A stretch of DNA of 64,000 nt from [Clostridium] aerotolerans DSM 5434 (GCF_000687555.1 NZ_JHWJ01000014.1:62001-126000), one strand, 5' to 3'. Shown: positions 25,641 to 34,977, counted from the stretch's first letter. Made by a program: numbers and translations. The notes: a model not told the origin generated them from the sequence alone.

Positions 25641-26222
25641 TTATTTTCCTCCTTCTCTGGTGAGTATAAAATCAGCTGCTTCCTTCATGGAAGGGGCGTA
25701 AGAAGCAAATGCCGCTGATCTCTCTTCCTCTTTCATGGAGTCATAGATATCTTTTCCGTATCCGGTTCCAACTAAGATGGAACTTACGCCATACCGTTTG
25801 CCGGCTTCTGTGTCCAAAAGCTTATCACCGATCATATAGGAATGGGCCTTGTCCACTTGGAAATATGCTTCTGCCATTTCAAACATTCCTGTTTCTGGTT
25901 TACGGCAATGGCACTCCGTTTTATACTCCGAAATTCCATGTACCGGGTGATGGGGGCAGTAGAAAAATTGGTCTATTTCAGCACCTTCCTCCGACAGATG
26001 CCGATTTAATGCTTCATGAAGGATCTTGACATCTTCTTCCTTATAATATCCTCTTGCAACGCCTGCCTGATTGGTGACCACCACAAGGCGAAAGCCATGT
26101 TCTTTCAGACGTCTTAGAGCTCCTGTTACTTCAGGTAATATTACGAGGTCTTCGGGGCGGTATAAGTAGTCTACTTCTTTGTTGATGGTTCCGTCCCGGT
26201 CTAAAAATACGATTTTATCCAT
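25641..26222 (-). CDS. gmhB: D-glycero-D-manno-heptose 1,7-bisphosphate phosphatase
   Basis: This 193-residue HAD phosphatase has the nucleophile motif FLDRDGTIN at 6-14, VVTNQAGVARG near 49, the zinc loop CPHHPV...CHCRKPETG, and MIGDKLLDTEAG. GmhB removes the 7-phosphate (C7) from the bisphosphate, leaving heptose 1-phosphate for nucleotide activation. With a HddA-type kinase beside it, the anomer is most likely alpha, for the GDP-heptose branch. It follows the kinase by 29 bases and is nearly joined to gmhA. Confidence 0.92.
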   Translation of the reverse strand: MDKIVFLDRDGTINKEVDYLYRPEDLVILPEVTGALRRLKEHGFRLVVVTNQAGVARGYYKEEDVKILHEALNRHLSEEGAEIDQFFYCPHHPVHGISEYKTECHCRKPETGMFEMAEAYFQVDKAHSYMIGDKLLDTEAGKRYGVSSILVGTGYGKDIYDSMKEEERSAAFASYAPSMKEAADFILTREGGK

Positions 26223-26251
26223 AATGTTCTGATTCTCCTGGTGCCGTGTTC

Positions 26252-27322
26252 TTACAGGTTAAATTTATATTCTCCGCCCGGTATCTTCACCCGGATATCA
26301 GAATAGTCCCAACGTGCTTCATCGGTGATCCACGCCTGGGCTCCTCTTAATTCAAAGTTCCAGTCTGTGAGCTGTCCGCCTGCGGCTTCCATGCGGGCTG
26401 CAACTTTGTGGCGCACGTTATAAGGGCAGTATACCAATAGGAAACCACCACCGCCTGCACCTAAAAGCTTTCCGCCAAGGGCGCCTGCTTTTAAGGCCTC
26501 CTCGTAAAGCTCGTCGATATGAGGAGTAGTGATCTTGGTGCTCATACGTTTTTTGCTTTTCCAGCCGTAATCTAGAAGCTTTCCAAAGCTATATAAATTT
26601 CCCTTTAACAGCTCATCTTTCATGGCATAGGCAAGGGCTTTTACCTCACACATAGCATCAAAGGGATCTTTCTTTTCATAGTTGGATACCTGGTCTTTTA
26701 TGATGTTGGCGGATACGTGGATATTGCCGGTATAGCATAAAAGAAGGTTATACTGTAGCTCGTGAATAATCTCCTTTTTGATTCGAAGGGGATTTACCAC
26801 TACGTTGTTACGGCCGTGGAATTCAATAAAGTTAAAGCCGCCGAAGGTGGCTGCATACTGATCCTGATAGCCTCCGTCGATCTTTAAATCCTCTCGTTCC
26901 ACCTTATAGGCTAAATCAGCCATGGCATAGCTGTCCAGCTCAATTCCCTTCCATTTAGCCATGGCGGTCAGAAGTGCTACCATAACGGTAGAAGAGGTTC
27001 CAAGACCTGAGCCTGGAGGTGCATCGCACTGTAAATAAACTTCACAGCCCTGCTTGATGTCCATGGCTTTTAAGGCTGCCGTTACAAGGTCAAGTCTGCC
27101 ATCGTAGACATAGTTTTCATTGGTGTTGTATTTAACCGTCATGTCAAAGTCCAGGGAATGGACGATGATCTGGTCGTCTTCTCTTGGGACTATGGAGCAA
27201 TAGGCGTACTTATTAATGGTACTTCCAATAATAGCTCCTCCCTGTTCCACACAGAAGGGGGCCACATCGGTTCCGCCTCCTCCAAAACTTACACGAAGGG
27301 GCGCACGTCCTCTGATAATCAT
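26252..27322 (-). CDS. hddA: D-glycero-alpha-D-manno-heptose 7-phosphate kinase
   Basis: This 356-residue GHMP-family kinase starts IIRGRAPLRVSFGGGGTDV, carries the ATP-binding PPGSGLGTSSTVMVALL near 100, and KLLGAGGGGFLLVY near 285. HddA phosphorylates heptose 7-phosphate at C1. The start overlaps the nucleotidyltransferase stop by four bases, so the two are coupled. Related GHMP kinases act on fucose or galactose, but the adjacent gmhA, gmhB and hddC strongly favour heptose. Confidence 0.93.
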   Translation of the reverse strand: MIIRGRAPLRVSFGGGGTDVAPFCVEQGGAIIGSTINKYAYCSIVPREDDQIIVHSLDFDMTVKYNTNENYVYDGRLDLVTAALKAMDIKQGCEVYLQCDAPPGSGLGTSSTVMVALLTAMAKWKGIELDSYAMADLAYKVEREDLKIDGGYQDQYAATFGGFNFIEFHGRNNVVVNPLRIKKEIIHELQYNLLLCYTGNIHVSANIIKDQVSNYEKKDPFDAMCEVKALAYAMKDELLKGNLYSFGKLLDYGWKSKKRMSTKITTPHIDELYEEALKAGALGGKLLGAGGGGFLLVYCPYNVRHKVAARMEAAGGQLTDWNFELRGAQAWITDEARWDYSDIRVKIPGGEYKFNL

Positions 27323-28026
27323 ATGGTCACCGTTCCTTTCCTTACGTCTTCATCAAACCGGTAATAATCTTCTGGGACTCCAATATCAATAAAGTAGCCG
27401 TCATTGACAAAGCCGCCAAGCTTCTTTCCCTCTGACAGCCACTTGGGAATCATATCATGTTCTAAGGATACCTTTCCTTCCGGAATTTCCTCAAGAAGGG
27501 AACGGCGAAGGTAATAAACGCCTCCGTTGATGGTTCCTCTTACGGATTCTTCTGTTTTCTCGTCAAAGGATTTTAACCAGCCATCTTCCAAAAGGGCCTG
27601 TCCATACCGGGATACGTCAGGTACTTCCCGCAATACCAGAGCCATATGAAGATCCCGCTCCTCACTTAAGGCAGTCAGTCTTTCATAATCAATCTGATAG
27701 AAGGTATCTGCATTCAGTGCCAGAAACCGGTCGTCGGTCACGAGGCGCCCAGCATTCTTAATCGCTCCGGCTGTGCCTAAAAGCTCTTCTTCATAGGCGT
27801 AGGAAACCTTAATTCCCCATCTTGCGCCGTCTTCAAAATATTCCTCAACCATAGAACCTTTATAGCCTACGGCAAATATAATCTCTTTGACTCCATGCTT
27901 TTTAAGCTCCAATACCACATATTCCATGAAGGGCTTGCCTTCAATCAGTGCCATTGGCTTTGGCCTGTCATTTACCACGGAACGGAGCCGTGTACCAAGA
28001 CCGCCTGCCAGCAATACTGCCTGCAT
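27319..28026 (-). CDS. hddC: D-glycero-alpha-D-manno-heptose 1-phosphate guanylyltransferase
   Basis: This 235-residue nucleotidyltransferase begins MQAVLLAGGLGTRLRSVVND then RPKPM. It has a metal-binding aspartate in LALNADTF near 105 and ends with the YFIDIGVPEDYYR motif common to HddC and mannose-1-phosphate guanylyltransferases. It would form GDP-D-glycero-alpha-D-manno-heptose. AGGAGG lies eight bases before the ATG. It is the first gene after a hairpin and an extended -10 promoter, so the heptose genes may form their own transcript. Confidence 0.9.
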   Translation of the reverse strand: MQAVLLAGGLGTRLRSVVNDRPKPMALIEGKPFMEYVVLELKKHGVKEIIFAVGYKGSMVEEYFEDGARWGIKVSYAYEEELLGTAGAIKNAGRLVTDDRFLALNADTFYQIDYERLTALSEERDLHMALVLREVPDVSRYGQALLEDGWLKSFDEKTEESVRGTINGGVYYLRRSLLEEIPEGKVSLEHDMIPKWLSEGKKLGGFVNDGYFIDIGVPEDYYRFDEDVRKGTVTI

Positions 28027-28078
28027 ACCGGATTCCTCCTGTTATACTCATCATTAGTTCTAACGTCGAAACATTCTT

Positions 28079-28084
28079 ATTATA
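28079..28084 (-). promoter_or_regulatory. Extended -10 promoter before the heptose genes
   Basis: On the minus strand a perfect TATAAT (28079-28084) is preceded by TGA. No convincing -35 lies at 17 bases. It is about 50 bases before the hddC ATG and follows a hairpin at 28140-28170, so it could restart transcription there. Confidence 0.5.
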
Positions 28085-28139
28085 TCATAATTCCTTTGGA
28101 ACAATCCACTATAATTCCCATTAAGCTGGAAAAGACCGT

Positions 28140-28170
28140 CCGCAAAAAGGCTCAGCCACCTTTTTTGCGG
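28140..28170 (-). terminator. Hairpin between the large glycosyltransferase gene and hddC
   Basis: CCGCAAAAAGG and CCTTTTTTGCGG form an 11-base stem around CTCAGCCA. On the minus strand only a short TCTTTT follows nearby, so termination may be partial. It lies in the 174-base gap after the large glycosyltransferase stop. Confidence 0.6.
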
Positions 28171-28200
28171 TCCAGTCTCTTATCCCGATTTTAACAGGCC

Positions 28201-31200
28201 TTAGAAATCTTCCCCAACCACGCTCCAGGCTGCATCAATACTGTGATATCTGCGGATGTAATTCTGGGTTTCTTCACAGATTTGTTTGCAGCGTTCTGTA
28301 TCCTGATACATGGAAACTACCTCCTGAGCAAAGCCCTGAGGATCATCGGTAACAGCCATAACCTTCTCTGCATCAGGGATTCCTTCTGCTCCGATGGAGG
28401 TCGTTACGATAGGGGATCCATGATAAAGGGCTTCAATGACTTTTCCTTTTACGCCAGCTCCATAACGGAGGGGAACTACTACCACACGGCAGGAAGCATA
28501 CAGCCTGGAAAGCTCTTCATCAGATACAAAGCCTTTGACTATGATTCCATTCCCCGGCTGCTCCAGGGCCTTAATCTCGTCCGTTACCTTGGAACCTACG
28601 ATGTAGAAATTCACCGGAAGTACCTGACGGATTAGTGGGAATATATCATTGGCAAACCATAGGACTGCGTCAATGTTCGGCGGATGGGCAAAGCCTCCTA
28701 CAAACAGCAGTCCTTCCCGCTTGGAAAAATCATCGGGAATGCGGCTTAAAAATGATTCAAATACGTAAGCGACGATGGCCTTTACATGAATGGAGGGCTC
28801 TATTTCATGAATGGCTTCCCGTTCTACATAGGAAGGATAATAGGAAACAGATGCCTTTCTCATGAGGCGCAGCTCCATGGATTTCCAGTACTCCGAGGAC
28901 TCCCTCTTTTCCGGATCTCCTGTCAGCTCGTACTCTCTTCCTTCTCGTAAGAAATGGAGGTCATGGCCGTAGTAGATTACCTTTATGTTAGTTTTGTTTT
29001 TAATAAAGTCGATATATTTGGCTGCGATATGAGGACGGTTTAAATAAGCCACCTTAATATCATCGCTATGGTCTTTTAACCAGTTCCAGATTCCTGCCTG
29101 GTATTCAGGGCCATAAAGAATCTCGATTCCCATCTGCTGTAAAACGGTGGAATAAGGTTCTTCATGAAGGAAGTTATCCCCAAGGAATTTTACCACGTAA
29201 CCTTTTTCCACAAACATCTGAAGATACTGGAAGGTGGTCTTGGAGCCGGCATCCTTATCATAGGTGGGGACATAATGATCTACCACGAGAATGATGTCCT
29301 TATTCTGGCTTCGCTCTCTCGCGCGGAAGGGGTCTGGGTTTCCGTCATTTTCACATTGCTTTTTAAATTCTTCTGCCCATTTTTCCTGAAGCTTTCGGCT
29401 GTTTTCTACCTGATACCGCTTTAGGCCGGTACCATTGACATCGGTGCCGTTTGAGATACCTTCAAAGTGAATGACCTTGGAAAGAGGCTGATATACCGCC
29501 CTCAGTCCTGCTTTTCTTACTTCAAAGGCCAAATCGGAATCCTCGCAGTAGGCAGGGGCAAATCGTTCATCAAAGCCGCCGATCCGTTTCCAAAGCTCAT
29601 TGGAAAGTAAAATGGCTGCACCTGAAATATAGTCCACGTCTTTTACATAATTGTATTCCGGCTTTTCCGGATCGTCCAAACGTCCGTAATTCCAGCCGGA
29701 GCCGTCACTCCAGAGAATCCCTCCGGCTTCCTGAAGGCGTCCGTCTGGATAGACCAGCTTAGAGCCTACCATACCAATGGTGGAGTCGGATTCGATTAAG
29801 TTCACAAGACTAGACAGCCAGCCTTCTGTCACCTGGGTGTCATTGTTTAAGAACATGACATATTTTCCCCTGGCGGCCTTAGCTGCCTGGTTGCAGTTCT
29901 TTAAAAAGCCCTGGTTTGTTTCATTTCTGCAGATCACTACATTTTCTGTAAATTTAGTAAGCTCTGAGGTGGCATCGGTGGAAACATCGTCTGCAATGAT
30001 TACCTCATATACCACATCTTTTGTATGCTCCAAAATAGAGGCAAGACAAGCGTAGGTATAATGAATCTGGTTGTAAACCGGGATGATGATTGAAACCATG
30101 GGATGGCCTTCTTTTACGAAACGCAGCTTTCCATGCTTTCTGTAAGCCTCCCCGATCTTCATATCTCCTTCTATTACATTCCTGCCTTCCTCTGTGGTAT
30201 AAAGGCGGATGGATTTTATGGGATGAAGCAGTGCATTTTTCGTATAATAAAGCAGCTTTCGCTTTCTTGTACCTTCTGGGAATTTCTCGTTAAAGAGGCG
30301 TTTTAACCTTCTTCCTACCCGGTAGAACAAAGCCTCGTGACGTCTTAAACGGTTGATGATCTCTTCCATGTTTTCACAGTCTTTACGAAGGGTGGTGATG
30401 ATCATATCCTGATTGGTCACGTGGTTATCCGTCAGACGCTTTACTTCCTGCTGCTTTGTGATGGTCACATCTTTTTCATGAAGCTCCATCTCCATCTGGG
30501 AAATCTGCTCTTTGGTATCATCAATGATCTGGGATACTTGAAACATATCATCTGGAATGGCATGGGTCTCATGCATGTAGTTTACCAGATAAATCTGCTG
30601 ATTTTCTCCATGGACGTATTCCTGGAAGCTGCGTTCCATCTCCTGATAGAGAGACAGACGATCCCCATCTACTCCGAATTCCTCTAAAAATGCTTCCATG
30701 GAATCGTAGGTCAGGATGCTTTTATACTGCTCATAGAAATAATAGAGTACCCGGAATTTAATGAAGTTAACTGGAACCGGGAAGGTAAATACCCATTCAT
30801 AATCGAGACAATAAGGACCATTTTCAGTTAACATAATATTCTCAAAGAGACAGTCTATATTCGATGCCTGGAAGGTCCAGTCTTTTTTGATTTTCTCATC
30901 GGCCTGGGATAAGTCACCAAAGACCTCCTTAAATTCAGGAGTTAAGTGAAATGGAAGCATGCAATCTTCCTTTACGCTTAAGATCATGGAAATGGCGTCT
31001 TCCATCTTAGAGACAGAAACCTTCCCGTCCTTGATCTCTCTGCCCAAAATTTCAGATAAGGTCTCTCCCTTTAAGAATTCAAACCGGGCGGTCCGTCCAT
31101 CAGGGCTTACAGAGACCTCTGCCACCTTTAACCTCTGGTTCTGCTCCATAAGACTCTTATATTTGTCGCCCAGGGACCGGATATGAGCGGTGCCTTCCGG

Positions 31201-31314
31201 AGTCAGGGCTGATTTTTCCACATAGGGAACTCCGCCTTCCTCCACCAGACTGGTGCGGATCTGAAAGGCGTCCCTGCGGGTTTTATTGTATTTTACAAAG
31301 TTAATCTTCTTCAT
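28201..31314 (-). CDS. Kinase-like/coiled-coil/GT2/GT4 multidomain glycosyltransferase
   Basis: This 1037-residue cytoplasmic protein has four parts. Residues 1-250 look like a small-molecule kinase: K34 in VEKSAL, the catalytic loop NIDCLFENIML (D154, N159) and YCLDYEW (D171). Residues 262-335 are a predicted coiled coil. Residues 405-625 are a GT2 domain with SIIIPVYN, ADDVSTD, FLNNDT and CEDSDLAFE. Residues 680-1030 are a GT4 domain (LLFVGGFAHPPN, KGFVSDEELSRLY, GAGVKGKVIEALYHGSPIV). It overlaps the methyltransferase end by 14 bases. The kinase and coiled coil recall WbdD, which caps O-antigen chains and sets their length. The function is inferred. Confidence 0.85.
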   Translation of the reverse strand: MKKINFVKYNKTRRDAFQIRTSLVEEGGVPYVEKSALTPEGTAHIRSLGDKYKSLMEQNQRLKVAEVSVSPDGRTARFEFLKGETLSEILGREIKDGKVSVSKMEDAISMILSVKEDCMLPFHLTPEFKEVFGDLSQADEKIKKDWTFQASNIDCLFENIMLTENGPYCLDYEWVFTFPVPVNFIKFRVLYYFYEQYKSILTYDSMEAFLEEFGVDGDRLSLYQEMERSFQEYVHGENQQIYLVNYMHETHAIPDDMFQVSQIIDDTKEQISQMEMELHEKDVTITKQQEVKRLTDNHVTNQDMIITTLRKDCENMEEIINRLRRHEALFYRVGRRLKRLFNEKFPEGTRKRKLLYYTKNALLHPIKSIRLYTTEEGRNVIEGDMKIGEAYRKHGKLRFVKEGHPMVSIIIPVYNQIHYTYACLASILEHTKDVVYEVIIADDVSTDATSELTKFTENVVICRNETNQGFLKNCNQAAKAARGKYVMFLNNDTQVTEGWLSSLVNLIESDSTIGMVGSKLVYPDGRLQEAGGILWSDGSGWNYGRLDDPEKPEYNYVKDVDYISGAAILLSNELWKRIGGFDERFAPAYCEDSDLAFEVRKAGLRAVYQPLSKVIHFEGISNGTDVNGTGLKRYQVENSRKLQEKWAEEFKKQCENDGNPDPFRARERSQNKDIILVVDHYVPTYDKDAGSKTTFQYLQMFVEKGYVVKFLGDNFLHEEPYSTVLQQMGIEILYGPEYQAGIWNWLKDHSDDIKVAYLNRPHIAAKYIDFIKNKTNIKVIYYGHDLHFLREGREYELTGDPEKRESSEYWKSMELRLMRKASVSYYPSYVEREAIHEIEPSIHVKAIVAYVFESFLSRIPDDFSKREGLLFVGGFAHPPNIDAVLWFANDIFPLIRQVLPVNFYIVGSKVTDEIKALEQPGNGIIVKGFVSDEELSRLYASCRVVVVPLRYGAGVKGKVIEALYHGSPIVTTSIGAEGIPDAEKVMAVTDDPQGFAQEVVSMYQDTERCKQICEETQNYIRRYHSIDAAWSVVGEDF

Positions 31315-32080
31315 GGCGGCTCCAAATGGTTAAAAATGAATTGGCAAATGTCTGAAACTGTTTTCCCTCGCAAACTTCATCAAACATCTTTCCTAAATCA
31401 AAACGCAGATATTTGGGATAATCGTAAGCTAAAATAGCATGGGTCAAATCTCCCTTGGAGGGAAGATAAGAATCGGAATATATGGTAACAGGAAGCTTAT
31501 AATCCGGCATGGGATAATAGAATTCTACGTTTCCCTGGCATTTTTCCTCTCCACATAACAGTTCTAAAAGCTCCTGTCTGGAAAGTTTTGTTTGATCGGA
31601 GACAGCTCCTGCCTGATACTTTAAGCCCAAGCGGTTGCACAGGGAAAGAATCAGTTTTCCTTCTGGCTTTAGAAGTGCCTTTGCCTTCCCGATCTGTTCC
31701 TGATAAGGCTCTTCTAAAGAACCAACCATGACCACATAATCGAATTGCTCTTCGGTATAGGTATCAAGGCTTCCGGTAACGTATTTGATGTTGTCCCGTT
31801 TCTGGTGGCGAAGGCGGTTAAAGGATAAATTGTTCTGATTGGATTCTAAGACAGTCACCTCTTTTACTCTGCGGCTGTATAGGCCGGTAAGAGCGCCGTA
31901 ATCGGAACCGATCTGCAGGAGGGAGGCGTTTTCTTCAAACTGGTACCATTCCAGCAGATTTTCTCTGATGTCGGAAAGGGCATACATATAATCCAGGTTG
32001 GGATTATCTTTTAGAATCGCTTTTGTGTCTCCCTGATATTTTACATACAGATTTCTGATTTCAGGGCTTAAATCGTTCAT
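31301..32080 (-). CDS. SAM-dependent methyltransferase, possible chain-capping enzyme
   Basis: This 259-residue class I methyltransferase has the SAM loop LLQIGSDYGALTGLYS near 55, VTVLESNQNN as motif II, and FDYVVMVGSLEE as the post-II strand. It lies directly between the Wzt ATPase and the kinase/coiled-coil glycosyltransferase, and its end overlaps the latter's start. In O8/O9a-type systems a methyltransferase-kinase caps the polymer, and the Wzt C-terminal domain reads the cap for export. The order here suggests the same task (inference). A sugar O-methylation within the repeat is the main alternative. Confidence 0.8.
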   Translation of the reverse strand: MNDLSPEIRNLYVKYQGDTKAILKDNPNLDYMYALSDIRENLLEWYQFEENASLLQIGSDYGALTGLYSRRVKEVTVLESNQNNLSFNRLRHQKRDNIKYVTGSLDTYTEEQFDYVVMVGSLEEPYQEQIGKAKALLKPEGKLILSLCNRLGLKYQAGAVSDQTKLSRQELLELLCGEEKCQGNVEFYYPMPDYKLPVTIYSDSYLPSKGDLTHAILAYDYPKYLRFDLGKMFDEVCEGKQFQTFANSFLTIWSRHEED

Positions 32081-32093
32081 TGATGCTTCCTCC

Positions 32094-33437
32094 TCACACT
32101 CTGTCCCGATGCAGCATAAGACTTACTTCCGGTTCCATATCATAGATACCCACTGTATTCTTGTTGGAAATAACCGTTATGTTAACAATATCATACAGAC
32201 GGTGGTAAACAACATGTTCTCCGTTTTCAAATCCGGTACAGCTCATGGAAAGCAGATATTCCCCTCCTTGAAGGGTCATTTTCTGTTTGAATTCCACCTC
32301 ATATTCATCGCCGTTTTTCACCGACTCAACGTCTGAAGCTTCATACATGGTATTGGTGCCGGTCAAATCGGCTCCCCGTTTGTCCTTTATGGTGTAAGTA
32401 AAAATAGGAGCTTCGATGTCTCCGTGGAAATGGATTCTCTCTTTGATCGTGAAATACTCACCCTTTAAAAGAAGATTGGAAACATTTCCCCGCTCATCAA
32501 GGAGACCGAAATCTACGATTTCAGCCTTCTTATCTCCGTATTCGGTACGGTTTGGATTCACGGTCAGCTTATCCTTCATAAAGCCTTCCTGGGCTGCATT
32601 TGCTTCTTTTCTGGATTTCACATGTTCCCCGGAGAAGTCATTTAACTCTCCGCTCCTTATTTCTGCCAGTTCCAAAGACAAATCATCCATCTGATTGGCT
32701 AAGATTTTCTTATATAAATCTACCATTTTTCCTGGCTCGCCCTGAGCAATGAAGTTACCCTTGTTTAATACTACGACCTGGTCACAATATTTTATAATGG
32801 CACCCATATCATGTGTAACCATTAAAATGGTGGTTCCATTCTGGCGGATTTCTTCCATACGGCGGTAGCATTTTGCCTGGAAGAATACGTCTCCTACGGA
32901 AAGGGCTTCATCGACGATCAGTATCTCCGGCTCTACATTGATGGCAAGTGCGAAGGCAAGACGGACGAACATACCGCTGGAATATGTTTTTACAGGCTGG
33001 TATACAAAATCTCCGATATCTGCAAAATCCAGGATATCCTTAAGCTTGTCATCCATCTCTTTTCTGGAGAATCCCATCATGGTTCCGTTCATATAGATGT
33101 TTTCGATGCCGGTATAATCCATGTTAAAGCCTGCGCCTAACTCCAGTAAGGCTGAGATAACGCCATTTACCTCCAGAGTTCCGGCGGTAGGGGTCAGGAC
33201 ACCTGTAATGATCTTTAAAATAGTGGATTTTCCCGAACCATTGGTTCCGATGATACCCACGGTTTGTCCTTTTTTCACATCAAAAGAAATGCCGTTTAAG
33301 GCATAGAAATCCCGATGATAGTTTTTATGGGTCGGGCTCATGGCTTCCTTTAAGCGGTCGATGGGCTTTTCGTATAGCTTATATATTTTTGTTACGTTAT
33401 TAACTGATATTGCATGATTGTTCGATTCTACGGACAT
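32094..33437 (-). CDS. Polysaccharide ABC exporter ATPase with glycan-binding domain (Wzt type)
   Basis: This 447-residue protein has a nucleotide-binding domain in residues 5-245 with Walker A GTNGSGKST, signature YSSGM and Walker B ILIVDEAL. A beta-rich C-terminal domain (about 290-447) follows, as in Wzt proteins that recognise the finished polymer. TagH-type ATPases lack this form. The likely start is ATG 33437, where GGAGG is five bases upstream; an in-frame ATG at 33470 overlaps the permease but has no site. With the permease it exports the undecaprenyl-linked polysaccharide. The C-terminal domain points to cap-dependent export. Confidence 0.93.
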   Translation of the reverse strand: MSVESNNHAISVNNVTKIYKLYEKPIDRLKEAMSPTHKNYHRDFYALNGISFDVKKGQTVGIIGTNGSGKSTILKIITGVLTPTAGTLEVNGVISALLELGAGFNMDYTGIENIYMNGTMMGFSRKEMDDKLKDILDFADIGDFVYQPVKTYSSGMFVRLAFALAINVEPEILIVDEALSVGDVFFQAKCYRRMEEIRQNGTTILMVTHDMGAIIKYCDQVVVLNKGNFIAQGEPGKMVDLYKKILANQMDDLSLELAEIRSGELNDFSGEHVKSRKEANAAQEGFMKDKLTVNPNRTEYGDKKAEIVDFGLLDERGNVSNLLLKGEYFTIKERIHFHGDIEAPIFTYTIKDKRGADLTGTNTMYEASDVESVKNGDEYEVEFKQKMTLQGGEYLLSMSCTGFENGEHVVYHRLYDIVNITVISNKNTVGIYDMEPEVSLMLHRDRV

Positions 33438-33459
33438 TGAATCCTCCATACTAAGCTTG

Positions 33460-34272
33460 TCACAACACATCTGAAAAATGAGGACGCAGCTTTTTAAATA
33501 CTTTTAACCCAAGGAGCATGATCACGATTGTCACGGTCCAAAAATAAAGTCCAAGGGTGGGTCTTTCTACCAGCCAGTTACCAGACAGCATGCTGTCTCT
33601 GTATCCTGCAACAATGTAATAGAAAGGATTTAATTTAAGCAAGGTCGGCAGCCAGGAAGGAAAATTCTTAAACATTTCCGGTGCCCACATGATAGGAACC
33701 ATCCACATGCCAAACTGTAGGCAAATGCCGATGATCTGTGCCATGTCCTTGAAGAAAACCTGAATGGCACTTGTAAAATAAGCAATTGCAAGGGAAAACA
33801 TAGAGCTTGCAAAGGAATAATAAACGATTTGAATCCAGCTTGCTTTTGGAAACACACCATAGCAAAAGAATACTACGATCATGATAAGAGCAAAGATTCC
33901 ATGTACCATAAGGCAGGAAATCAGTTTGATGACCGGAAGAATTTCCACACGGAAAACCACCTTTTTCACCAGATAATTATATTCCTGCAGGCACCCGGTT
34001 CCAAGGTTTAATACCTCACTGAAAAAGAACCAGGGTACAATGCCTGGGATCAGCCACAGTACATATGGGTAATTGGGCACCGGCGGTACACTTTTAAATC
34101 CCATCTGGAATACAAAAAAGTAGACCAGTACCGTCGCCATAGGCTGTAAGAACATCCAGGCAATTCCAAAGTAGGAACCTACGAATCGTTTCTTAAAATC
34201 TGCTTTTGACAGCTCCAGGATTAGCTTTCTTTTTGTTATAATTTCTTTTAACAAGGAAACCAGATAATTCAT
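33460..34272 (-). CDS. Polysaccharide ABC exporter permease (Wzm/TagG type)
   Basis: This 270-residue ABC-2 family permease has about six membrane helices and the family start KRKLILELSKADFKKRFVGS followed by YFGIAWMFLQPM. The conserved GAPEM-like outer part reads WAPEMFKNFPSW, before LNPFYYIVAGYRD. It would form the channel with the Wzt-type ATPase. GAGGAG precedes the ATG. It lies 15 bases after rfbC. Confidence 0.93.
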   Translation of the reverse strand: MNYLVSLLKEIITKRKLILELSKADFKKRFVGSYFGIAWMFLQPMATVLVYFFVFQMGFKSVPPVPNYPYVLWLIPGIVPWFFFSEVLNLGTGCLQEYNYLVKKVVFRVEILPVIKLISCLMVHGIFALIMIVVFFCYGVFPKASWIQIVYYSFASSMFSLAIAYFTSAIQVFFKDMAQIIGICLQFGMWMVPIMWAPEMFKNFPSWLPTLLKLNPFYYIVAGYRDSMLSGNWLVERPTLGLYFWTVTIVIMLLGLKVFKKLRPHFSDVL

Positions 34273-34287
34273 GGTTTTCTCCTCTCA

Positions 34288-34842
34288 CTAAAATTTAAAG
34301 GTATCCTTAATGCTGCCCCACTTCTGATCCTTTTCAGAAATGATCAGCTCCATACCTTCTTCAATCGGCCACTGGATTCCGATTTCCGGATCACTCCAAA
34401 GAAGACCGCCCTCATCACCAGGATGATAGAAATCAGTGCATTTATAAGCAAATTCTGCTTCATCAGACAGAACCAGGAATCCATGGGCAAAGCCTTCCGG
34501 AATATAGAACTGCTTTTTGTTTTCTGCTGTCAGCTCAACGCCGAACCATTTTCCATAGGTTTCGGAAGTGGAACGAAGATCTACTGCCACATCAAATACT
34601 TTGCCCTTGATTACGCGCACCAGCTTTCCCTGTGGAAATTCCTTCTGGAAATGAAGACCACGAAGAACGCCCTTTACTGACATGGACTGATTATCCTGTA
34701 CGAAATTCATGGTAAGGCCTGCTTCTTTAAAATCGTTCTGATTATAGGTCTCTACAAAATAGCCTCTGGAATCTGGAAATACTGTTGGCTCAATGACATA
34801 AAGTCCTTCTATTCCGCACTCTGATACTTTTATCTTTCCCAT
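34288..34842 (-). CDS. rfbC: dTDP-4-dehydrorhamnose 3,5-epimerase
   Basis: This 184-residue cupin epimerase has DSRGYFVETYN, RGLHFQ with the catalytic histidine, and YIPEGFAHGF and YKCTDFYHPGDE with the catalytic tyrosine region. It converts dTDP-4-keto-6-deoxy-glucose to the L-lyxo form in dTDP-L-rhamnose synthesis. The partner genes rfbA, rfbB and rfbD are not in the window and must lie elsewhere if rhamnose is made. Several rhamnosyltransferase-like GT2 genes downstream in the window would use the product. It heads the ABC-exporter operon. Confidence 0.94.
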   Translation of the reverse strand: MGKIKVSECGIEGLYVIEPTVFPDSRGYFVETYNQNDFKEAGLTMNFVQDNQSMSVKGVLRGLHFQKEFPQGKLVRVIKGKVFDVAVDLRSTSETYGKWFGVELTAENKKQFYIPEGFAHGFLVLSDEAEFAYKCTDFYHPGDEGGLLWSDPEIGIQWPIEEGMELIISEKDQKWGSIKDTFKF

Positions 34843-34886
34843 AATTTATGCTCCTTTATCATTTAAAACATTCTTTTACTTGTAGC

Positions 34887-34915
34887 ATTCTACCACAACT
34901 CAGCTCAGATTTCCA
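34887..34915 (-). promoter_or_regulatory. Promoter of the rfbC-ABC exporter operon
   Basis: On the minus strand TGGAAA (34910-34915) and TAGAAT (34887-34892) are 17 bases apart, with TGG extended -10. It lies about 45 bases before the rfbC start. Confidence 0.55.
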
Positions 34916-34977
34916 TATATAGCAAAATATTTATTGGTTTCGGCCCCATTCAGGACCTGTTTTTCCCCTCTGGTGTC

